This document shows, piece after piece, positions 13,515 through 26,900 of a DNA stretch of 64,000 nt. The notes under the pieces were generated by a model. The model did no database searches, was not told the DNA's origin, and worked only from the letters and a program-made list of their open reading frames with translations. The DNA lies in the NCBI GenBank assembly GCA_964017155.1, contig OZ024861.1, positions 27,284,472-27,348,471 of the forward strand. Reading direction: 5' to 3'. The stretch comes from Oasisia sp. SBJ-2009. Its lineage: Eukaryota > Annelida > Polychaeta > Sabellida > Siboglinidae. Position numbers and translations under genes: made by a program. Within the stretch, counting starts at the first letter, position 1, and every line of letters begins with the position of its first letter.

Positions 13515-13862
13515 TGTCCTTCCTTCCTTCTGTCATCTCAGTCAACTCCCTATGTGTCCTGGATCAATATCCCAGCAGCCATACCTTTGTCCTAGCCGGA
13601 GTGTCCCAGCCACACACTGACTGTCCTACCCCTGCAATGTGCTGCAGTTAAGCTTCTATGTCCTTAGACAGGCTTCACGAGTCTTATCAGACTGTCAACA
13701 CTGTGGCTAATTAATACTTACACTAATGACTGCCACTGCTAAGAACAAGTTTAGATGAATATTCAAAACGAACACATTCGTTCATCCATATTCAGCCTTT
13801 TATGTAATCTTCATCAGCCAAAAACGCTTTTTTTGTCAACTACTTCCATACTGATAACTTAA
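13515..13862. other. Spacer between two arrays
   Basis: About 350 bp without any recognised element. Confidence 0.4.
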
Positions 13863-14532
13863 GACAAACTCACTGATATCAACTTACAACAGACTGCTGC
13901 TGATATCAAGCTATGGCAGACTGCTGCTGATATCAACTTACAACAGACTGCTGTTGATATCAAGTTACAACAGACTGCTGCTGATATCAACTTACAACAG
14001 ACTGCTGCTGATATCAACTTACGACAGACTGCTGCTGATATCAAGTTTTGAGAGACTGCTGCTGATATCAACATATGAGAGACTGCTGCTGATACCAACT
14101 TATGACAGACTGCTGCTGATACCAATTTACAACAGACTGCTGCTGATATCAACTTATGACAGACTGCTGCTGATATCAAGCTATGGCAGACTGCTGCTGA
14201 TATCAACTTATGACAGACTGCTGCTGATATCAACATATGACAGACTGCTGCTGATATCAACATATGACAGACTGCTGCTGATATCAACTTGTGACAGACT
14301 GCTACTGATATCAAACCACAAAAAACTGCTGCTGATATCAACTTACAACAGACTGCTGCTGATATCAATCCAAAAGACTGCTAATGATATCAACTTATGA
14401 CAGACTGCTGGTGATATCAACATATAACAGACTGCTGCTGATATCAATTCACAAAAGACTGCTAATGCTATCATCTTACAACAGACTGCTACTGATATCA
14501 AACCACAAAAACTGCTGCTGATATCAACAAAA
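13863..14532. repeat. 27-bp minisatellite, about 24 copies
   Basis: The unit is 27 bp with the constant core GACTGCTGCTGATATCAAC and a variable AT-rich end. Each unit carries the GATATC palindrome. The unit length is divisible by three, which keeps 150-170 codon ORFs open on both strands; these are not considered genes. The array ends about 345 bp before the start codon of the VPS13-like gene. Confidence 0.95.
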
Positions 14533-14876
14533 GACAGAACTATACAAGAGAAAAAACTGATACAAAGTAGCAAAACCAGACAAGAAATGAAGTTCGCACA
14601 ACAAGAAAGTTAACCAACCGCATTCTTTCACATAACCTTATCCGTGGCGGTTGGTACGATTAATAACACCATATTATTTCTACAATGACACTTAAAGCAT
14701 TGATCCAATGCCACGCGACGACTGTTCTAGGAGTAGCTTAAGTCCAGCCATGCGCAGGCCATGATGTTGTCAGTGTTAATTCATGACTTCCTGTTAGTGC
14801 GGCCGTAATTAGGCAGATTACATGTCTGACAGAGACTTGTTGATTTGTCAGGGTCGACTGAGAGTGAGGAGGGAAG
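14533..14876 (+). promoter_or_regulatory. Probable 5' UTR and promoter-proximal DNA
   Basis: This lies between the 27-bp array and the start codon at 14877. No TATA box or initiator could be assigned with confidence, and an upstream non-coding exon cannot be excluded. The start-codon context is GGGAAGATGG, acceptable for animal initiation (A at -2, G at +4). The assignment rests on position only. Confidence 0.35.
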
Positions 14877-14970
14877 ATGGACCACCTCGTGGCCAATCTC
14901 CTCAACCAGTACCTCGGCAAGTACGTGCAGAACCTCGACAGCGACAACCTCAGTGTCAGCATCTTCCGAG
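14877..14970 (+). CDS. VPS13: VPS13-like exon 1 (start codon)
   Basis: Codes residues 1-31 plus one base, beginning MDHLVANLLNQYLGKYV. This matches the start of the chorein domain (compare the LANLLNR..G.YV pattern of yeast and animal VPS13), which enters the ER-side end of the lipid channel. The ATG at 14877 is the first methionine in frame at the family's usual start. The donor is CCGAG|GTGAGG, phase 1. Confidence 0.92.
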
Positions 14971-17900
14971 GTGAGGCGTCCAGTTGTTGCTGGTTGTTGT
15001 GCAGCTGTTGCTTCAAGTTGTTGCTTTTTGTCGTTGTGGGTTTTGCTCGTCGGTTGTTGTTTGCAGTTGTCGGTTGCTGGTGTGATTGCCACTTGTGGTT
15101 GGTGCTTGTTGTGGTTGTTGCTTGTGGTTGTGGTTGCTTGTGATTGTGGGTTGTGGTTGTTGCTTGTGATTGTGGGTTGTGGTTGTTGCTTGTGATTGTG
15201 GGTTGTGGTTGTTGCTTGTGATTGTGGGTTGTGGTTGTTGCTTGTGATTGTGGGTTGTGGTTGTTGCTTGTGATTGTGGGTTGTGGTTGTTGCTTGTGAT
15301 TGTGGGTTGTGGTTGTTGCTTGTGATTGTGGGTTGTGGTTGTTGCTTGTGATTTCGGTTTGTGGTTGTTGTTTGTGTTTGTGGCTTGTGCTTTTTGCTTG
15401 TAATTGTGAGTTGTGGTTGTTGCTTGCGATTGTGGCTTGTGGTTGTTGCTTGTGATTGTGGATTGTGGTTGTTGGATATGATTGTGTGCTGTAGTTGTTG
15501 CTTGTGATTGTGGATTGTGGTTGTTGGTGGGATTGTGACTCGGTTGTTAAGTGTGTTTCTTATCTATGATTACATTGGTAACTGATTCTTGCTGTTGCTT
15601 GTTCAAGTTCTTGTTGCTTGTAGTTTTGCATGTTGTGGTTGCTTGTTGTTGCCGCTGGTAGTGGTGATTTTTGTTGCAGTTGTTGCTTGCAGTTATATAT
15701 TGTTGTCTGTGACTGTTGTTTCTGGTCGTACGTTGTTGCTTGTGGTTGCGTGTTGTTGTATGTGGTTGTTGCTTGTGGTTGTTGAATGTGGCAGTTGCAT
15801 AAACCTGTGTACTGGTGCCACCGTCCATCATCCATTGCCACAAACTGGTCAGTGAGCTTTAATAACCAACCCCCACAGCAGTGTCCATCAGTGAACTGAC
15901 CAGGAACTGACCAGTGGTTAGGTGGAAGATTATTATACCTGTTGTGTGGTGGAATTGTTCCACTAATTGCATTCTGGTCTCTAATGGGCTGGTCGGGTTT
16001 CCAGTAATTTGCGCCTGGCAATGAAGTGAGCTGTCATTTTCCCAATTGCTCATGAACTCATTTCCGGCGGGACTGGAAAACACGAAGTATAATCCTGTGT
16101 GCGAAGCGACTTAGTTAACCTAATGTGGTCTTAGATCATGTCTTTCTCGACCACCCCAGCTTATGTCACTCAGTATTACGTAAAAGGATGACGCAGGTTT
16201 TTTTACTTAAATATTGCATTTTTGCTGTATTTTTTACTTATATCCAGCTCACAATCCTGCACTGTTGATTGGACGATTAGTTTTGTTTGCTTTGCTCTAT
16301 TTATTACACACCGCCGTCAATGATAGATGTTCAGTCTGATTTCTGACAGCTCCCTAGCATGATTCTTCAAAATTTTCCCAAACCAACAGCATTTCCTTCA
16401 TCTGATGATATCCATAATGGATGCATGGGTGAAAGTATTCTCTCCGACCCTGCTAACTCAGAACTGAAGCACCGTCATTAATCCACATGTTTACAGCCGC
16501 AGCACTCTTGAGCAACATTTTGTATTCTTCACCCATCAACTTCAACATTTTATAATGAGTCTCCTCCATAGCTTTATGCAGAGACCTGTCCACCCGTCAT
16601 TTGGACAGGTAGAACCTGTTGTGGACAGGTAGAAATATGGGTAGACAGGTAAAATAATACGGAGCAAGAGTGTCACGCGCGGTTGTAGTTTATTTCATGT
16701 CATAAAACATCTCAACTGCCTCGAGTGTCATTTTTATAAGTGGACGTGCATGTGTCCACAATAAATATGTGACTGAGATTTTCATCATGCTTAAAGCCCT
16801 GGTCTCCTAGCCAATATTATCATACCAACATCGACATTTACTGTGTACCGCCTCATATAGCAGTGCCAGGGCATTGGATTTCCATTTATTGTGTATTTAT
16901 AATATAATAACAATATTGTTTTTTTAAGTTTGCATCAAATTGTTTTCTCTGTGAGTTATTTTATTGCACTGGGATATGTATTTTCCAACTGACAATTCAT
17001 GATCGATGAGAAGATTGAGGTCTTACTCTTCGGTTTCTCCAGAATCCTGTTTGTGGCGGAGAGGTTTTGTGGCGAGTTCGCCTATGGATAGAGAGAATAA
17101 TTGATGGAACGGAGACGTGCAGGATGACATTACTTGATGCTGGGCTCTGCGGCAGTGTCCAGGCCGACGTGCAGCTCTCTTGATGTTGTGCATTACTAAT
17201 GATGTCGGACTGCACTAAAGAGCATCTAGGGTTGATTTCGCTGTGATTCACGCACCTGTTCAATGATAGGTTTCTGATGGCTGAATCCCATGCATTTTAT
17301 TCATATCATGCTTGACTAATGTCAGATGTAACCATCCCAGATTTTTGAAAAAATAGTCTTACCAATTCCGATTTCTCCTTTGATTTTTTTAATAATAATT
17401 TTATGTCATGAACCACCCATCAGTGAAAAGAAGACGATTTTGCATCATGTAAACAAAATACCTATCTGACCATGCTATTTTATAAACTCATCACTCACAA
17501 TATTGTATTTGTTCACGTCACAAATTTATGGTATTTTAGAGGTGTACAGCATGAGAAGTGGTGTGCTAAGCTACAATGATCTACCAGCATGGTTTATGAA
17601 TAATTATACGTGTGATGTCATTCATGTGCCCCTCTTATTTACATGTATGGCATTACATTCTTTCATCATCAGAATAATATGTCTGTTTCAGAAATAAATT
17701 CACAAATACTGTTTTAAAATAAGCAGTATTTTGACAGCAGTCCTACATTCCACAATCGAAAACAACACAGATTGCATTAATGATTAGTGTGTCGCTAGTT
17801 ATACAACATGCAAGACTAAATAACAGTGAATGTTACCAAAAGATTACAGTTTGTTGCAAATCTATAACATTGAACTACAATGACAAGTNNNNNNNNNNNN

Positions 17901-20900
17901 NNNNNNNNNNNNNNNNNNNNNNNNNNNNNNNNNNNNNNNNNNNNNNNNNNNNNNNNNNNNNNNNNNNNNNNNNNNNNNNNNNNNNNNNNNNNNNNNNNNN
18001 NNNNNNNNNNNNNNNNNNNNNNNNNNNNNNNNNNNNNNNNNNNNNNNNNNNNNNNNNNNNNNNNNNNNNNNNNNNNNNNNNNNNNNNNTTGTATAAATTC
18101 AAAAATCTGTCATCATATGTCGCTGTAGCGCTTACATTTTTCCGGCGTTATAAACGTTCCAATTGACGTTTCTGCGCATGTGCGATAAAGGTAAAATCAT
18201 CAATGTGACAACAGAACAAAGCATTTATGGTATAAATACCACGGGTTGTTCTCTAAGATGTATATAACCTCTCAGCAAAGTTATTTGTCGCAAATTAACA
18301 CGAGGCAAACAAGTTTTGAGGCATGTTTTGATAGCAAGCGTAAATCACATGACTATAGTGCACTATAATCCGTGACAGTGATTTAAACAAATGTAATATG
18401 TTATTGTATTGAACGACATTTTAAGCAACTCTTCACAGAAGAGGTAATGAACAACCCATGGCATTTAAAAAAAATACTTTGTTGTTTTACTGCAAATGTA
18501 TGATTTTACATTTATTGAGCATGTGCAGAAACATCAGTTGGAAAGATTATAACGACTGGATAAATGTAAGTGCGACACCATTTTAAGACTTGCAACGCCG
18601 TTTTTAAATGCCATCACTGTTGATGATACTGATATTTTCCAGGCGAGGTTGAACTGACGGACTTACAGCTACGACCAGAGGCGTTGGTGAGTCGTAAACC
18701 TTTCTATTACATCGCGACCTGGCAACAGCGAACGCCCACCCACAGTGTTATGATTGCCGTCTATCAAACAAGACGTATCAGTTTTCGTTGGCAATGAAAA
18801 TGTCAATCCACTTGGGGTTCTGTAGAAATAACAAGGACTGCGTTATTGCAGGAAGCATGGAAATGTCAGCTTTAGATATAAATGCCAAAGTGGCACGGAA
18901 GACACTTTGTTGATTCCTCAGGCGATTGTAAAGACTGTCGGAGTGTTGCTATAATTTCTTTCCTTCTAAAAACGAATCCTGGGCACCAACTGTGGCATGT
19001 TTTATCACATCTTCTAGAATATTGCACCTACTAAAAACTCGTTTTTATGTTTCCTAGCTGAAGTACAGGTTTTTTCTGATCTCTGCTTCTAAAATGTCAT
19101 GTTTTATTTTTGACGAGTGTCTATAAATGGCGACTGTATTTGTTTTTATAGTTTATCAATGCATGCAATAACATTATAAAGAACATCCATTTGCAACTTA
19201 CTCTATTTGTTATTTTAAGAATTGCTATTGTGAGCTCTCATGATATTCCATGCTAAAATAATGTGGATGTTTCCTCAGATGTAATATATATATACAACAA
19301 TTCCTCAGAAATACAAATACAACAGTATTAAAATAGCTGTTTTACAAGATACCCTCGCTATTAATACTAGTTTTCATTGGCTGCTTATGGAAAATGGTAT
19401 TACAATAGTGACTTAAATTGGCAAAAACAAAGTTATGTATGGAGAAGTAGATTTTGAAATTTATTTGGGAATTGTCTGCATGGACAAGGGAACATTTGAT
19501 TCTCCTGGTCCAATGGACAGGTAGATAATTTAACAAATGTCGAGCCCTGAGTAGAGATAATGTACAATACAATTGAACTGGTCTGCCAGGGAATCAAAAG
19601 TAGTTTTGAGCCATATCTGCCGTACTAAAGGCAGGATACCATGCTTTATAAGAGAAAACACTTATAAGAAGAAATGTATACCCGGTAGTTCATATAATTA
19701 TTTAGGAATGTTTCCGTTTTCTAGATTCTTAATATTTGGTCTTGTCAACGTTTATAATATGTGTAAAATGCTGTATTAATTATGGTGTTTGTATGTGTAA
19801 TTTATGCATCACAACAACATTACAAGTATTGTTTTAATAAATTGCAAAAGCTGTCTTCAGGAGCATAGTTTTCGTGATTAAATAATTTTAATGTCGTTAT
19901 TATAATAATGGATAATTCTCGTACAGCTAAGATGTTTTCAGACAAAACTCAGCGTGCTGATACGTGTCACGACAACACTTTCTATGATTTAAAAAAATAC
20001 TCTTAAGCCGGTCAATTATTCACCACACCTGTCAGTGTTTGTCACTTTGATGAAGTAGGCTAATTTCCTAAGGAGGCAGTGTTGATGTGTTTCCTGCAGC
20101 CAATGAGATGAGATAGTTGTTGTACTGTTAAGATGACACAGCTCTGTCTGTTATGTTTCTAGTTTGAACTTCAGCTTCCTGTTGAAGTGAAGGCCGGGGT
20201 TATCGGTAAGTGATTTGTCATGTCTTTACCTTCATCGTTTTCCATCGTGGGGAGCGGTGGTCGCGCGGTAGAGCGCCAGATTGTCAATCGAGGGGACGGT
20301 GGTTCAATCCCACCTGCCGCCGTTTCGAAACTTAGGTAATTTCGTTCACCCCACATTTGCCTGTGTCTTTCGGAGGAGACACTAAAAGCCGGTGGTCCCT
20401 TCTATCTGGTGTCTATGCCAGGGGAAGTAAAAGATCCTACACAGGGGGTAAATGTATAACCTGTATTGGACTCACTAATTCTAGAGAGAAGGACAACTCC
20501 TACGTTAGCGCAAGTTTGGGCTGTTTGGAGGTAAACCACCTAAGACCTAAAACCTACTCTTTCTTCTTGTTCCTTTGTTGTATCTTTCGTCCTCTTGTTT
20601 TCTCTCTTCATCTACTTTGTTATCTTCTTCTTCATCTACCTCATCCTTCTCATCTACTTTGTTATCTTCTTCTTCATCTACCTCATCCTTCTCATCTACT
20701 TTGTTATCTTCTTCTTCATCTGCCTCATCCTTCTCATCTACTTTGTTATCTTCTTCTTCATCTACCTCATCCTTCTCATCTACTTTGTTATCTTCTTCTT
20801 CATCTACCTCATCCTTCTCATCTAGTTTGTTATCTTCTTCTTCATCTACCTCATCCTTCTCATCTACTTTGCTATCTTCTTCTTCGTCTACCTCATCCTT

Positions 20901-23900
20901 CTCATCTACTTTGTTATCTTCTACTTCATCTACCTCATCCTTCTCATCTACTTTGTTATCTTCTTCTTCATCTACCTCATCCTTCTCATCTACTTTGTTA
21001 TCTTCTTCTTCATCTACATTATCCTTCTCATCTTCTTTGTTATCTTCTTCTTCATCTACCTCATCCTTCTCATCTTCTTTGTATTATTTTTCACTTCATT
21101 TTAGTCATCCTATTTGTATTGTTCTTTATCTTCTTCCTCAACTACCTCATCTTTCTCATTGTTTTTCCACTTCATTTTCTTCATCCTCTTCATACTTATC
21201 ATCTTCCTCATCTTCGTCTTCCAAATTGTTGTCATCATCTTTTTCTTCATCGTCATATTCCATTACATCTTGTGTCTGTGTTAGTTGCATGTCATGTGAC
21301 TGGAATATTGTTGAGTTGCGTGCATTGTATGTACATAAAGTATCATATTTCACTGTTCAGTTGGCTACATTGTGAAAGGACTAAATAACACTATTAATAC
21401 ATAACTAGTAACAATTCTGGTAATTTAAAAACCTGCCAAATACTACAAATATATACAAAAACAAACAAATAAAATGTTATCATGGGAAAGACTCTGAAAA
21501 GAAAGATAACTACTGTATAATTTCACAGCAGGTTTCTCCATTTTCATGCGCATGATTTTTGTCCCTGTCATAATCACCAGAAAGGTGTATTATTGCCTCT
21601 TTAAGACAAGCAAAGTAGAGGTGACAAAAAGTCCCATGTGAACCCACCAGAAGATAACTATAAGCACAGCTACTGGTGCTATTCCTGCCGAGAGAACCCA
21701 TTAAAGGATAACTATAAATCTGGCTTCATACGCTGATACCAATTTTGTTGACATTAATGGATCTGTGCAGGTTATTACTGGCTTGATTGAGTCCGTGTAA
21801 CAGAGTCTATTTTTATGTTACAATTTATTTCCACATCATCAGTTGGTTTGATCATACACAGACATAAAAATGCAACTAGAAAGAAGCAAGTGTAAGAAAA
21901 TGGAGAAATGGTTGGGATGTAAGAGTGGGATTTTTTTGAAAATATCAATGAGATTTGCTATTATTCATTGATGTAATATTTTTTGTTTCATTCTTTGTGA
22001 CTCAAATTGCAGATCAGATATCATCTTTTGGATTGAAATAGTTGGTTAAGCACTTGCAATTTACCATTATCATAAATACATTATTTTAAATATACATAAA
22101 ATATGGAAGATCTAATTTTTCCATAGTGTGGGTCAGTTCTGTATAACCAAATCATATTTACCTTGTTTCTTGCTAAATTCCACAGTGATGCCAAGCCAAA
22201 AATCAGTGTCAGTTTTATTTAACGGGGGTGTGCCAGCTTCTCTGACCAGAATGAATTGACCAAGCAGTAATTCATAACAGGAAGTATAGAACGTGGGAAA
22301 GTTAAACACCAAAGGGTATTGTGGTTAACCTTACTAGCCTTGCCTTTATTGCCAATCAATTTTGTTTTGAAACTGGATGATTTGTTTACCATTTGAATGT
22401 GTTGCAGGTTGCATCTTTCAAATTGTGAACACTGTTCCAAGCTTAACAAAGTAACTAAACTGCGCGGCAGTAAACCTTCAACAGGCATGGTGCAGTCATA
22501 AGAACGTAATAGTATTAAATTAAAAAAAGGAAACCTAGCACTTTTAATAAAATAATAATATAATAATATTTTGTACACAGCGATTGCACTTTAAGCAGAG
22601 TGTTTAATGGAGAAATCAATAGTAGTTGAATGTGACTTCGACTGGATGTATGCGGGAGTCTTGTGATCATATCTCTGTGTCACACACAGTAGGATATGAT
22701 GGAGAGTAAGATAAAGAGGGATTTGAATAATTAAAGACAAAAACACTCGAGAAGGAAAAACATCGACCCAGCAATCTCCCCATGTCACATTGGAGTGAGC
22801 ACCGAGTCTTGGGGACTGGGAGAGGCACTAAATGCCGCAAGACTCACTCACATTCACATTCCTGGGTCTCAGCTGGGTTAGGGGAACATGGTTGTGTGTG
22901 TGTGTGTGTGGGTGGGGGGGGGGGGGGGGGTGTGTGGGGGGGTGTGGGGGGTGGGGGCCAGGGGGTGTGTGGGTGTGTGGGTGTGTGTATGTGTGAGTGT
23001 GGGTGTGTGTGAGTGTGACAGAGCAATAGAGAGGGTATATGTGTATGCCTGTTTGTGAGGCCTGCTTGTATGTAAGTATACATGCTTATATGAGTTTACA
23101 TATGTATAAACAAGTGTATATACATGTGTATAAGTGTGCGTGTTTCTGTGTGGATCCATGTGTATTGTGTAAGTGTGTATGCATGCCTATAACCACAACA
23201 AACACACACAATGTTGCAAGCGACACACAGCCATGTAGTTTCTCCCTTACAATATTCCTATCGCCTGTGTGCGTGCTCATGTGCACTCAAGCGTACAGTG
23301 TGGGGGTCCATATTGACCGCCTGATGCGTGAACAGTGCACTCCTGTCCATCAGAATGTTTTTCTGTACTTAATGTATTTATTGATTCCCCTGCCTCCAGT
23401 TCGTTGCCCACCAGGATCAATGATCCTTGATCTATGATCCAACGTAGTCACTCAGCAACACATGTGATCAGTTCTCTGTCAGTCACGCTTGGTTGGATTC
23501 AACGCCAAATAAACATTTGCTCTGTTGATGGCCTGCGTTTATCTAGACTATCATTAGTCGGTATCTTGACTGTGTCATATTTATTGATTCAATGGAGATG
23601 TTTAGTGAAAGGTCACTTCAGTTAATGTTCACTTCATAATGTAGATCAACACATTACTGATAAATGCATTATTCATCTGGCACAGTTTACATTCCACGGC
23701 AAATAAGAAAAAAACCATTTGTTTGCTAATTAACATAACAGACATTTTCCCATTGTTTACACGATATCACCCGAGTTATATCACCTCTGTGATATCACAT
23801 CTGTGATATCACCTACATGATATCTCCTGCATGATATCGCATGCATGATATAACCTGTGTGTTATTGCCAATGTAAACACATTTTATGTGCACACAATTA

Positions 23901-26900
23901 TAATAAACGCATTAAGTACAGACCAAATGATATGTTTTCACTCATCATAATCATATACGTTGATCTGTTTCTAATATTTACACTCTGTTGCCTATACGTA
24001 GACAGATTTTTAGAATATCATTAAGTATCTACACAGTTTACCCTGGGCCTTTAAGCTGTGCACACTATCAACAATGAACTCATCATCATCATGCTGTCGG
24101 TCGCGAAGCGACAAAGACTGCTTCCATCACTTGACTCTTGCTCTCCATTTGTCTCTCTGCTGTGAGAGTGATGTCCAGGAGTCGATCTTTATGTCTCTCA
24201 GCTTCAGGTTTCTCTTGATGGTATCTTTGAACCGGAGACGAGGGCGCCCTCTCTTTCTGTGACCAGAAGACAGTTGGGAGTAGAGAACCTGCTTCGGTAG
24301 CCTGTCTGATGACATCCTCATGAGGTGTCCAGTCCACCGGAGATTCTTTCTGATCAGAAGATCTTCCATAGATGGCAGCCCTGTCCGTTCGAGTATTTCC
24401 TTGTTTGTCACTTTGTCCATCCAGGTTATCCTCATGATCGAACGCAGATGTCGCATCATGAAGGCATGCAACTTTTTCACCTGTCGTCTGTACACTGTCC
24501 AGGCCTCGGCTCCGTATAGGAGGGTGGACAGCACAATTGCACGGTATATCTTGCCTTTAACCCGCATGGACACATGGTGGTTGTTCCAGAGTCTCTGGCG
24601 TAGTCGGCCGAAAGATGCACTAGCCTTGGCCATCCTCCTCTGTATTTCATCGTCAATGCATCCGTCACTTGATATAGTGCTTCCGAGGTAGGTGAATTCT
24701 ATAACAGAGTTCAGCTTGTTTCCATCAACCATGATATCCTCCTCTCGGGTTCTTGTAGAGTTGGGTTGGTACAGCACCTCGGTCTTCTTGATGTTAATCT
24801 TCAGGCCGAACTTCTTTGACGCATTGGAAAAAGCATCCACTATTTTCTGGATCTCTTCAGCAGAGTGTGCAACCAGTGCACTGTCATCTGCGAATAGCAG
24901 CTCCCTCATCAGTATCCGTGTAGTCTTGGTCTTCGCTCTGAAGTGTGCGACATTGAATAGGTCAGCGCTCTGTCTGGACTGTATGTAGATGCCATCCCCC
25001 ATGTCTCGGAAAGCATTGTCGAGCATTGCTGATAGGAAGATGGAAAAGAGCGTGGGCGCCAGTACACAGCCTTGCTTGACCCCATTTGTTACCCTGCACG
25101 ATTCCGAGACTTCCCCTCCAACATTAACAGTCGCCATCATTCCGGTATGTAGTGCCTCGATCATTGTTGTGAACTTCTCTGGGCAGCCATACTTCTTCAG
25201 TAGCTGCCATAGTCCGGTCCTCCCAACTGTATCGAACGCCTTACTGAAGTCGACAAATACCATGTACAGTGGTCGGTCCTGCTCAATGCACTTTTCTTGT
25301 AGTTGTCGGAGACAAAATATCATATCCACGGTGCTCCGGTTACCTCTGAAGCCACATTGTGTCTCCGGAACTACCTCTGGTGTTAGGTGGGTAGATAGTC
25401 TGTTGAGGAGGATCCTGGCGAAGATCTTGCCTGCTATGGAAAGAAGAGAGATTCCTCTATAGTTCCCACAGTCTGTTCGATCACCTTTCTTGTAGATGGT
25501 TATAATGCTTGCATCCTTCCATGCTTGTGGTACAGAACCCATCTCCCAGGCATTGGTGATTAGTTGGTGCAGTCTGCTGAACAGATTGTCTCCTCCATGC
25601 TTCCATACTTCTGCAGGAATTCCATCTCCTCCAGGTGCTTTGCCATCTTTCAGGCTGGCGATTGCTCTAGCCATCTCATCCATAGTTGGAATCTCATCAA
25701 GGCTTGTCTTGGTAATGCGCTGCGGGATGTTGTCCAGAGCTTCGTGATCTATGTCGCCAGGGACGTTGAGTAGCTTCTGGAAGTGTTCACTCCATCTTGC
25801 CACAACTCTCTTGCTGTCAGAGAAGGTTTCCATTCCGTCTGTTGATTTTAGTTGAACAGGTCCCTTCTTTTTGGGTCCCCACACTTCCTTCAGTTAAGAT
25901 CATTTGATCCTGTTGATTTATCTGCATAAAATATAATTAAGACTTTTTGAATTTAAGTTGTCCCTAAATCCGTATTGTTCCTTAATCCAATTGTCACCAA
26001 CCCAAAAGTGAAATTGGTATTAAGTCACACATTTGTGAAATGGAGTTTTGTGTCACAGTGGATGTGAAAAAATATGGTTCTGAGATGGGCTCTGTCAGAA
26101 GTCAACTTCCCAATGAATCAAGAACTGCAATACTTGTCTTCTGGCAGACTGTTTATAATAAGAACACAAGCCCTGACAACTGCTGTCCAAGTAGGCTCCA
26201 TATGTACCAGCTGATGGCAGCTGTTTTCCAATGAAGTCTGTTTTCCAATGAAGTCTGTTTGACAATGAAGTTAGGCAGATTTCGTTTTCCAATATCCTTT
26301 ATCTCGATGTCTGTTTCACTTTGACCTTTCTGCAGAGTCTGTTGCGCAATATTGACAACCAAGGGAAGCAGAAAGCACAACAAAAGACTGATTGGCATAA
26401 ATGCAGGCAGTAATGTTATTGCATGTAGTGTTATCACGGATTCGTGGTACAACAAAGTTCAGACGTGTTTTCGTATTGATTTCTCAAATGGCAGTTAACT
26501 TGATATGACAGCAGTAGATTTGATTGTCATACCATTCCGACTTGAGTCGCTTTGTTGGCTAATTTTACAGAAATAGTTTTGATTGCTGTATTCTGACTTG
26601 ACAGATGTAGTTTTGATTGACACATTATTCTGAATTGACAGAAATAGTTTTGATTGACACATTATTCTGACTTGACATAAGTAGTTTTGATTGACACATT
26701 ATTCTGACTTGACTTATTGTGACTTGACAAAAGTAGTTTTGATTGACAGTAATCTGACATGACAGACGTTGTTTTGATTGACACATTATTCTGACTTGAA
26801 AGACGTAGTTTTGATTGATGTGTTATTTTGACTTGACATGAATAGCTAACCATCAGAGTGTCTTGCATTTAACCCACTGGCCTTGCACTATTGATAACAG

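Noticed and set aside
12345..13651. Pro-Ser-Leu and Arg-Glu-Gly ORFs of 350-416 codons
   Set aside because: Translation of a (TCCC)n microsatellite in every frame; not a protein gene.
13859..14573. Repetitive ORFs of 76-169 codons before the gene
   Set aside because: Explained by the 27-bp array; open on both strands.
20247..20325. A tRNA gene
   Set aside because: It has A- and B-box-like words but is the head of a SINE with two other copies in the window, and it does not form a complete cloverleaf.
20357..21388. 343- and 266-codon ORFs in intron 3
   Set aside because: They start in a SINE and run through a 42-bp pyrimidine-rich array; the unit length divisible by three explains the openness.
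22219..22578. 119-codon minus-strand ORF as a gene
   Set aside because: It coincides with a dispersed repeat that has an inverted copy at 56.7 kb with stops, and resembles no known protein.
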